7,462 nt of DNA from positions 1 through 7,462 of the forward strand of contig SVHQ01000080.1 in the NCBI GenBank assembly GCA_015055785.1, written 5' to 3'. The notes under the pieces are model-generated. The model was not told the origin of the DNA, searched no databases, and worked only from the letters and a program-made list of their open reading frames with translations. Below are positions 1 to 4,865 of this stretch, in pieces. Source of the stretch: Clostridiales bacterium. GTDB lineage: Bacteria; Bacillota_A; Clostridia; Christensenellales; Borkfalkiaceae. The translations under genes and the position numbers were made by a program. The stretch's first letter is position 1, and every line of letters begins with the position of its first letter.

Positions 1-120
1 GAAGAAACTATTTTACCTGACGGTGACACCGTGCTGCATGGCGGCGACGTGCTCACCATTGTCTGCAAGACGGACGATCCGAAAAAATCGCGCGAGGAAT
101 TGGAACATATTTTAGGCTGA
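1..120 (+). CDS. C-terminal fragment of a TrkA-C (RCK_C) domain protein
   Basis: Frame 1 is open from the first base of the window and ends at TGA 118-120, giving the last 39 residues of a protein whose start lies upstream. The visible segment contains ILPDGDTVLHGGDVLTIV. This fits the closing part of a TrkA-C/RCK_C domain, in which a 'hxP.G.t.L..GD.L.v' pattern forms the final beta hairpin. Such domains end K+ uptake regulators (TrkA/KtrA), ClC-type chloride channels with a cytoplasmic tail, and some antiporters, where they bind small ligands and regulate transport. The membrane part is not in the window, so the transporter class cannot be decided. A charged tail (KTDDPKKSREELEHILG) closes the protein. 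It is followed by a 117-bp gap and is probably not co-transcribed with the sporulation genes. The family assignment is inferred from this short motif alone. Confidence 0.6.
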   Translation, partial: EETILPDGDTVLHGGDVLTIVCKTDDPKKSREELEHILG

Positions 121-175
121 TTTTATTAAAAACAAGCATTCAACGCATACCTGCCTATGCCCTTTTTAGGAAACG

Positions 176-205
176 GTCATATTTTACCTTTGAAAAACAT
201 AAGGT
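176..205 (+). promoter_or_regulatory. Candidate sigma-E type sporulation promoter upstream of yqfC
   Basis: TCATATT at 177-183 matches the sigma-E -35 pattern (K-H-ATATT). CATAAGGT at 198-205 starts with the CATA of the sigma-E -10 element (CATACAMT) and also ends in T. The gap between GTCATATT (176-183) and CATAAGGT is 14 nt, the usual spacing. Transcription would start near 212, about 25 nt upstream of the yqfC ATG. In B. subtilis yqfD belongs to the mother-cell sigma-E regulon, so a promoter of this type is expected here. The -10 match is only partial (5 of 8), so this is a candidate only. Confidence 0.4.
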
Positions 206-208
206 AAA
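183..208. repeat. 8-bp inverted repeat in the yqfC leader
   Basis: TTTACCTT (183-190) and AAGGTAAA (201-208) are perfect reverse complements separated by 10 nt. The repeat overlaps both elements of the candidate sigma-E promoter. It could be an operator, or a weak hairpin closing the upstream transcript. No T-run follows, so a classical terminator is unlikely. Confidence 0.5.
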
Positions 209-237
209 TAAGGGCTATTTTAAAAGCGGAGGGGTGT

Positions 238-537
238 ATGCGGTTATACGAGGAAATTTTCAAAGACGCGGAGGGCGCGGCATTGTGCCGATGCGTGGTC
301 GTGCCTGACGGCGGCGGATATTTTGAAGGTGTGAAAGGAGTAGAGGACTTTTCCCCTCAGCGCGTCATTTTACGTTTTAACAAATGGCAAGCGGCGATTG
401 AGGGAGAGGGACTCTTTATAAAAAAATACTGCATTGGCGATTTAGAACTTTCTGGAAAAATTTATGCTTTCTATCTCATGGACGGGGAAGGGAAACCGCT
501 TTTACGTCGTGAGGAGCAGGAAAAAAGTGAGGGGTGA
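238..537 (+). CDS. yqfC: Sporulation protein YqfC (YabP/YqfC family)
   Basis: The 99-residue protein has the length and layout of the YabP/YqfC family. A short N-terminal stretch is followed by the core YFEGVKGVEDFSPQRVILRF (residues about 28-47), in which a 'G...v..f....i.l...' pattern is typical. The later segment IKKYCIGDLELSGKI (about 61-75) matches the family's 'l.I..l...el.i.G.I' signature. There is no signal peptide or membrane segment. The ATG at 238 has a strong Shine-Dalgarno GGAGGGG at 228-234. The stop lies 2 nt before the yqfD ATG, so the two are almost certainly translated together. Family members are needed for spore formation and are expressed in the mother cell, but their biochemical role is unknown. 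The identification rests on sequence pattern plus the adjacent yqfD and phoH, which is the standard order. Confidence 0.88.
   Translation: MRLYEEIFKDAEGAALCRCVVVPDGGGYFEGVKGVEDFSPQRVILRFNKWQAAIEGEGLFIKKYCIGDLELSGKIYAFYLMDGEGKPLLRREEQEKSEG
529..534 (+). promoter_or_regulatory. Ribosome binding site that decides the yqfD start
   Basis: GAGGGG at 529-534 lies 5 nt before ATG 540. A GTG at 534 is in the same frame but lies inside this motif and has only a weak CAGGAA 11 nt upstream. The ATG at 540 is therefore the better start. The site overlaps the end of yqfC, consistent with translational coupling. Confidence 0.65.
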
Positions 538-539
538 GC

Positions 540-1454
540 ATGGCGTTTTTCACCTTTCGTGAACGATTTTCCGTGGAGGGAATCATGCCCGAGCGTGCGC
601 TTGCGCGGCTAAAAAGGGCAGGAATTTGCATTTACAACGCAAAAAAAGTCAAAAAAAATCAAATACTTTTCAGTGTAAGCCGAAAAGATAGTGAAAAAGT
701 TTTTGCAATTTATCCAAATGTATGTTATAATATATCCGTATACACTCCCTTCGTGGTCAAGAAAGTTGGCGCGGAGGGTATTGCCCGATACGTAGAATTG
801 ATGAAAAAGCGCGCGGGATTGTTGCTGGGCGGCTTGCTGTTCGCGGCGGCTATTGTTGCGTCTGATTCCCTTATATTCGGCATACAATTTGTCAATTCTT
901 CCGTGTATGAACGTGAAACTCTAATGGCGTTAGAGGAGAGCGGTATCAAACCCTTTGCTCCCTATAACGACAAGGATTTAGACGTAGCCTGTTCGAAAAT
1001 TCTTTCGCTGGATGGCGTAGAATATTGTTCGGTGCGAAAGACGGGGTTTTGGGCGCAGGTAGAATTGCGGTTTAGTCCATTCACGCTAAATCGTTTCGAA
1101 AAAGACAGTATGAAAGCCAAACATACGGGTACGCTGCTTTCTCTAACGGCGTTAAAAGGTACGCCCGTGAAGAAAATCGGCGATGAAATACAGGTTAACG
1201 ACGTGCTTGTGGAAAACTATTTTTCCCTTGAATCAGGGGGGCAGGTATGCGTTGAACCCATAGCAAGGGCAAGTATCGCTTGTTGCTATGAGGCGGTTTT
1301 GGAAGCCAACAGCGAAGAGGAAGCTTTTGCCATGGCGTATTTGGAATTGGGGTTGTCCGATTTGGATACGATTACGGCAAAAGAAATTACGGGCGCGGAT
1401 TGTTTATATACGGTGAAAATCGGGTATATCGTAATAGAAAGGATAAATATGTGA
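540..1454 (+). CDS. yqfD: Sporulation protein YqfD
   Basis: A 304-residue membrane protein of the YqfD family. An N-terminal cytoplasmic domain (about 1-90) includes FSVEGIMPERALARLKRAGI, a family hallmark. One transmembrane helix (about 93-113, rich in L, G and A) follows. After it comes a POTRA-like stretch, from VNSSVYERETLMALEESGI through the GVEYCSVRKTGFWAQVEL segment. The C-terminal beta region carries GTPVKKIGDEIQVNDVLV, the typical 'p.vk.Gd.v...diLv' YqfD motif. The outer domain probably faces the space between the spore membranes. YqfD is required for sporulation in Bacillus, with an unclear molecular role. At 304 residues it is clearly shorter than B. subtilis YqfD (about 400), mainly towards the C-terminus. 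It follows yqfC by 2 nt. An in-frame GTG at 534 would add two residues. The assignment is firm because of motif, topology and context. Confidence 0.9.
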   Translation: MAFFTFRERFSVEGIMPERALARLKRAGICIYNAKKVKKNQILFSVSRKDSEKVFAIYPNVCYNISVYTPFVVKKVGAEGIARYVELMKKRAGLLLGGLLFAAAIVASDSLIFGIQFVNSSVYERETLMALEESGIKPFAPYNDKDLDVACSKILSLDGVEYCSVRKTGFWAQVELRFSPFTLNRFEKDSMKAKHTGTLLSLTALKGTPVKKIGDEIQVNDVLVENYFSLESGGQVCVEPIARASIACCYEAVLEANSEEEAFAMAYLELGLSDLDTITAKEITGADCLYTVKIGYIVIERINM

Positions 1455-1466
1455 TATGTTCTCTTG

Positions 1467-1495
1467 TTGCGTTAATGGCAGGGCGGATGTATAAA
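1467..1495 (+). promoter_or_regulatory. Candidate vegetative (sigma-A) promoter for phoH
   Basis: TTGCGT (1467-1472) and TATAAA (1490-1495) are separated by exactly 17 nt. The -10 matches TATAAT at 5 of 6 positions and the -35 matches TTGACA at 3 of 6. It lies just after the yqfD stop, which suits a change from sporulation-specific to constitutive expression at phoH. It would leave a leader of about 110 nt before the phoH start. Confidence 0.4.
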
Positions 1496-1502
1496 GCTTA
1501 GT

Positions 1503-1535
1503 AAAAGCAAACCTATTAAAACCTATTAAAAGCAA
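1503..1535. repeat. 10-bp tandem repeat flanked by a direct repeat
   Basis: ACCTATTAAA occurs twice back to back (1511-1520 and 1521-1530). The block is framed by two copies of AAAAGCAA (1503-1510 and 1528-1535). It sits in the presumed phoH leader. It may be replication slippage or a binding site with one-turn spacing; nothing in the sequence decides between these. Confidence 0.6.
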
Positions 1536-1539
1536 AAAC

Positions 1540-1561
1540 ACGGCGAAGCAAAATTCGCCGT
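1540..1561 (+). other. Hairpin in the phoH leader
   Basis: The stem ACGGCGAA (1540-1547) pairs perfectly with TTCGCCGT (1554-1561) around a 6-nt loop GCAAAA. No run of T follows (the next bases are AACATA), so it does not look like an intrinsic terminator for yqfD. It may stabilise a processed transcript end or act as a leader structure. Confidence 0.5.
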
Positions 1562-1575
1562 AACATATACGCGCG

Positions 1576-1600
1576 CGTGCGTAGAGCGTAGGCGCGCACG
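1576..1600 (+). other. GC-rich hairpin just upstream of the phoH ribosome binding site
   Basis: CGTGCG (1576-1581) pairs with CGCACG (1595-1600) around a 13-nt loop, inside a GCGC-rich stretch that can extend or re-register the stem. It ends one base before the GGGAGGA Shine-Dalgarno. This is close enough to influence ribosome access, but no regulatory role is shown by sequence alone. Confidence 0.4.
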
Positions 1601-1601
1601 T

Positions 1602-1608
1602 GGGAGGA
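1602..1608 (+). promoter_or_regulatory. Strong ribosome binding site that supports a TTG start for phoH
   Basis: GGGAGGA at 1602-1608 lies 5 nt before TTG 1614. There is no in-frame ATG nearby; the first internal Met is residue 82, inside the conserved N-terminal domain. The TTG start is therefore the only one that preserves the PhoH N-terminus. Confidence 0.7.
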
Positions 1609-1613
1609 AGTAG

Positions 1614-2681
1614 TTGATTCAAAACGAACGGACAATAGAAACAATCGACGTCAAATCGGTGGACAAGTTGGCGCGCATTCTCGGCACGTTTGACGAAAAT
1701 TTAAATTTTCTTTGTAAGGAGCTCAACGTGCTCAGTTACGTAGAGGGTGTAAAAATTCGTTTGGAAGGAGAGGAAAAAGCGGTTGCGCTGGGCGCGCGGG
1801 TGCTTCATGCGCTTGTCAAACTCGCCGATAAGGGAGAGGAAATCGACAAAAGCCGTATGGCGTACTGTATTGAGCTTGCCGAAGAGGGCAGAGCGGATGA
1901 AATTGCCTCTTTGACGGAAGGGGTGGTGGCGATTACCGCGCGCGGAAAGCAGATTAAATGCAAGACGGTTGGACAGAAAGCCTACGTGGACGCCATCAAG
2001 AAAAACACAGTGGTATTCGGCGTAGGACCGGCAGGTACGGGGAAAACGTATTTGGCAGTGTGCATGGCGGTGTCGGCGTTTAAAAGCAAACAGGTAGAAA
2101 AAATTATCCTTACAAGACCAGCTGTGGAAGCAGGGGAAAAGTTGGGTTTTTTGCCTGGGGATTTGCAGACGAAGGTAGACCCCTATTTACGTCCGTTATA
2201 CGATGCTTTGCAGGAATTGCTGGGGTTGGAAACGTACGCAAAACTTATGGAAAGGGGCGTGATAGAGGTGGCGCCGCTCGCGTACATGCGCGGGAGAACG
2301 TTGTCAAACGCCTTTATAATTTTAGACGAAGCGCAAAACACAACGCGTGAACAGATGAAGATGTTTTTAACGCGAATGGGGGAAGGGAGTAAGACTGTAG
2401 TGACGGGTGACGTCACGCAGATTGACTTGGATGGCAAACCCAGCGGTTTGGTGCACGCCACGAGCATTTTAAAAGGCGTGGAAGGGATATCCGTCTGTGA
2501 ACTGACGGCAAAAGACGTTGTAAGACACCCTCTCGTTATGCGTATTATCCGTGCATACGAAAAGGATGAAGAATCCAAGAAAGAGGACAAGGATAAAATT
2601 ACGGAGAATCGGGGGTTAGGCAAGAAAAGAAATTTGACGCCGCCCGTGAAAAACCGTGTAAAACAAACGGAAGGAGAGTAA
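1614..2681 (+). CDS. phoH: PhoH family ATPase (PhoH/YbeZ)
   Basis: A 355-residue cytoplasmic P-loop NTPase. The N-terminal region (about 10-75) has the small alpha/beta fold usual before PhoH (IDVKSVDKLARILGTFDENL ... VKIRLEGEEKAV). The ATPase domain carries Walker A GPAGTGKT at 138-145, TRPAVEAGEKLGFLPGD at 167-183, Walker B FIILDEAQ at 234-241 followed by NTT, and the sensor-like TGDVTQID at 264-271. All are close to the PhoH consensus. After about residue 318 there is a charged tail (KKEDKDKITENRGLGKKRNL), so the protein is somewhat longer than B. subtilis PhoH (about 320). The family couples ATP hydrolysis to RNA binding and is a partner of YbeY in rRNA maturation; ybeY lies two genes downstream. 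The start is TTG with a strong Shine-Dalgarno. The pgpH ribosome binding site lies over its stop codon. Confidence 0.95.
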   Translation: MIQNERTIETIDVKSVDKLARILGTFDENLNFLCKELNVLSYVEGVKIRLEGEEKAVALGARVLHALVKLADKGEEIDKSRMAYCIELAEEGRADEIASLTEGVVAITARGKQIKCKTVGQKAYVDAIKKNTVVFGVGPAGTGKTYLAVCMAVSAFKSKQVEKIILTRPAVEAGEKLGFLPGDLQTKVDPYLRPLYDALQELLGLETYAKLMERGVIEVAPLAYMRGRTLSNAFIILDEAQNTTREQMKMFLTRMGEGSKTVVTGDVTQIDLDGKPSGLVHATSILKGVEGISVCELTAKDVVRHPLVMRIIRAYEKDEESKKEDKDKITENRGLGKKRNLTPPVKNRVKQTEGE

Positions 2682-2687
2682 CCAAAG

Positions 2688-4205
2688 ATGACAGTAAAAC
2701 AGAGCACGATAAACTGGTCTAAACAGGTCGCGTTTAGAAGCGTGATGATGTTCCTGTTGCACGGCATCATATTTTTATTAATTACGGCGACGTTGTTGCT
2801 GTACGATAAATTGGATATATTCAAAGAACACATGCAATCGCATGGTGCGAATTATCTTTACGCACTTTTTTGCATTCTCATGCTGTTCGTGATTATGTAT
2901 TTCTATTTCCTATTCGAAAACAAAGCCTTTTTAACGGAAGGGAAAAATATAACGCTTGTGTTTACGATATTGGATTTATATTTAATCATGTCCTATTTAT
3001 TGGGTGAAAAGGTAAACGTTTATGCAAGGCCCGTTGCATTCGTCGCCTTGATGATTTGTGTGTTGATTAATCGCCGTGAAGCGATTTTCCTCAACGTAAT
3101 CAGTGCGTTGTTGGTGTTTGTCATAGACACGTTCGCAGGGACCACCATGACCACGGCGAATGAATATTATTCCTCGCTTATCATTGCATTTTCGGCAGGT
3201 ATGTTCGCTATCTTTTTCTGCGACAAAGCCAAGACCCGTTTCCGCGTAGTCGGCATCGGTATTTTAATCGTAATCCCCATCGACATCATTATTTTCCTTT
3301 TGGAATTGGCGTCGCTTTTAAACGCAGGGGAAACGATTATGCTGGAAATGCCTGCATTTGAGGGTATTTTAATGCAGATGGGTTATGGCTTATTCGGCGG
3401 CGTGATGTCCACGGTGTTCTTCTTGGCTCTATTGCCCATTTTTGAGAGTATGTTCAATTGTTTGACGGTGTTCCGTCTGCGTGAATTGACCAGCTCTGAC
3501 GCAAAGATTTTGCAGAAATTAAAGGAAGAAGCACCTGGTACGTACAACCACTCGGTGATGGTTGCGCAGCTTGCGGAAGCGAGCGCAGCGGCGATTGGCG
3601 AAAACGTGGACTATGCACGTGCGGCGGCTTTGTATCACGACGTCGGGAAGTTGCATTTCCCCGAGCATTTCACCGAAAACCAAGGGGAATATAATCTTCA
3701 TGATGAATTGGCGCCCGAACTTTCCGCAGACATTATCCGTTCGCACGCAAAGGATGGTTATACACTCATTCGTAGCAATCATTTGCCTGAATTTTTGGCA
3801 GACGTTGCCGTGCAGCATCACGGTACGTTGCCCATTCGTTATTTCTATGCGAAAGCTTTGAAGATGACGGACGCAGAATTGAATATTGACGATTTCTCTT
3901 ATCTTGGGCCTAAACCCCAAACAAAGATAGCGGCAATCATCATGATAGCGGACGCTTCGGAGGCGGCGGTGCGTGCCACCAATTCTCGTAAACCAGAGGA
4001 AGCGGATAAAGCGATTAGCGCGGTCATTGAAGAACGTATGAATTTGGAGCAATTCTCTGAATGCGACATTACCATGAGCGATTTGACCAAGATTCGTCAA
4101 GCGCTTGTGAATACGTTGACGGGTGTATATCATCACAGAATTAAATACCCGAACTTGAAATATAGACGTACTGCGGACGGTAAGACGGAGGGTGAAAACG
4201 TTTGA
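2688..4205 (+). CDS. pgpH: Membrane HD-domain c-di-AMP phosphodiesterase PgpH (YqfF), short form without the extracellular domain
   Basis: A 505-residue membrane protein. Helix 1 (about 18-39) is followed, after only about 15 residues, by further helices at roughly 55-77, 87-105, 113-127, 132-150, 163-178, 187-211 and 229-255. The cytoplasmic HD domain (about 270-490) has all expected metal and catalytic residues: H288 (YNHSVM), H317-D318 (LYHDVGK), H353 (SHAKDG), H377-H378 (QHHGT) and D422 (IADASEA). The family motif GPKPQTK is at 407-413, and the protein ends near YHHRIKYP. Full-length PgpH/YqfF is about 710 residues, with a large 7TMR-HDED domain between helix 1 and helix 2; here that domain is absent. 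The family hydrolyses c-di-AMP to pApA, so this gene likely controls the nucleotide level for osmolyte and cell-wall homeostasis. ATG 2688 has AGGAGAG at 2672-2678, and the stop overlaps the ybeY start. Confidence 0.93.
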   Translation: MTVKQSTINWSKQVAFRSVMMFLLHGIIFLLITATLLLYDKLDIFKEHMQSHGANYLYALFCILMLFVIMYFYFLFENKAFLTEGKNITLVFTILDLYLIMSYLLGEKVNVYARPVAFVALMICVLINRREAIFLNVISALLVFVIDTFAGTTMTTANEYYSSLIIAFSAGMFAIFFCDKAKTRFRVVGIGILIVIPIDIIIFLLELASLLNAGETIMLEMPAFEGILMQMGYGLFGGVMSTVFFLALLPIFESMFNCLTVFRLRELTSSDAKILQKLKEEAPGTYNHSVMVAQLAEASAAAIGENVDYARAAALYHDVGKLHFPEHFTENQGEYNLHDELAPELSADIIRSHAKDGYTLIRSNHLPEFLADVAVQHHGTLPIRYFYAKALKMTDAELNIDDFSYLGPKPQTKIAAIIMIADASEAAVRATNSRKPEEADKAISAVIEERMNLEQFSECDITMSDLTKIRQALVNTLTGVYHHRIKYPNLKYRRTADGKTEGENV

Positions 4206-4702
4206 TGAAGGACGTACAGGAATTTATTATCTATTGCGACGACGAAGAATTTCCCTTGGAAAACGTGACCGCTTTGGAAGCGGCGATGCAGGGTTTTGTT
4301 AAATCGGACGTACCCCTTGCCGTTGAATTTGTTTTTGTGGACGGCGAGGAGATTCGCCGATTAAATCGTGAAATGCGTGATACGGACAAGGTAACGGACG
4401 TTTTGAGTTTTCCTGCCTTGGACGGTATCAAAGGAGCGGAGATTTTTGGAAAAGACTTCCCTTACGAGATAGATGAAGAGGGGAATTTGATGCTGGGTTC
4501 GGTGGTGGTTTGTTGCGAGCGTGCCCGTGAACAAGCGGAAGAGTACGGCCATTCGTACAACCGTGAGTTGCATTATTTATTGGTGCATGGGATTATGCAC
4601 TGCTTGGGTTACGACCACATGACGGACACCGAAAAAGCGGAAATGCGCGAAAAAGAAGAATTTATTCTTGCGAAGCTCGGCATCACACGTGTTGTCGCAT
4701 AA
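4205..4702 (+). CDS. ybeY: Endoribonuclease YbeY (16S rRNA maturation, UPF0054)
   Basis: A 165-residue soluble protein. The central motif is LNREMRDTDKVTDVLSFP (about 53-70), which includes the conserved Arg and the T-DVLSFP signature. The metal site is HGIMHCLGYDH, with zinc ligands His128, His132 and His138 in the H-x3-H-x5-H pattern. YbeY is a single-strand RNA endonuclease for 16S rRNA 3'-end maturation and ribosome quality control, working with ribosomal protein S11, Era and PhoH. ATG 4205 overlaps the pgpH stop (TGATG), with GGAGGGTG at 4187-4194; a TTG at 4202 is in frame but less likely. The segment usually reading LGD[IL]VI is here LGSVVV, so the conserved Asp (E. coli D85 by its 29-residue distance to the first metal His) is Ser. 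The hairpin array starts 7 nt after the stop codon. Confidence 0.94.
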   Translation: MKDVQEFIIYCDDEEFPLENVTALEAAMQGFVKSDVPLAVEFVFVDGEEIRRLNREMRDTDKVTDVLSFPALDGIKGAEIFGKDFPYEIDEEGNLMLGSVVVCCERAREQAEEYGHSYNRELHYLLVHGIMHCLGYDHMTDTEKAEMREKEEFILAKLGITRVVA

Positions 4703-4708
4703 CAATAA

Positions 4709-4801
4709 GTGAATTGGCTTGCATTGCAAGCCGTGAATTGAACGTAAAACGTTCGTGAATTGCTCACATTCGTTCGCGTGAATTGAACGGCGATGCCGTT
4801 C
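4709..4801 (+). repeat. Left arm: four GTGAATT-hairpin units
   Basis: The feet GTGAATT lie at 4709-4715, 4733-4739, 4755-4761 and 4778-4784, all identical. The hairpins that follow are: unit 1, GGCTTGC-ATT-GCAAGCC (4716-4732, 7-bp stem); unit 2, GAACGT-AAA-ACGTTC (4740-4754, 6 bp); unit 3, 4762-4777, an imperfect 6-bp stem (GCTCAC/GTTCGC) with two central mismatches and a 4-nt loop ATTC; unit 4, GAACGGC-GAT-GCCGTTC (4785-4801, 7 bp). Unit periods are 24, 22, 23 and 24 nt. They are not multiples of three, so coding use is unlikely. Confidence 0.88.
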
Positions 4802-4865
4802 GTTGATGCTAAATTTTGTAAAGTTATTCGAATGTTGTAATCCCATAAAAAATAACAGCCACAAC
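4802..4865. other. Core segment between the two hairpin arms
   Basis: The 64-bp segment joins the last left-arm hairpin directly to the first right-arm hairpin. Its ends form an imperfect inverted repeat: GTTGATGCT (4802-4810) against AGCCACAAC (4857-4865), with 7 of 9 positions complementary. The inside is AT-rich with no clear motif. It could be the centre of a symmetric element. A frame starting at ATG 4806 has no ribosome binding site and runs through the hairpins, so it is not called. Confidence 0.45.

Noticed and set aside
2183..2833. Long minus-strand frame of 216 codons opposite phoH and pgpH
   Set aside because: It is the shadow of conserved PhoH coding sequence, crosses the phoH-pgpH junction, and has no recognisable domain or ribosome binding site.
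3519..4136. Long minus-strand frame of 205 codons opposite the PgpH HD domain
   Set aside because: The plus strand carries the full set of HD catalytic residues there, and the minus-strand translation shows no family features.
4716..4732. First array hairpin as an intrinsic terminator for ybeY
   Set aside because: The stem is good, but it is followed by CGTGAATT and not by a T-run, and the same structure repeats seven more times.
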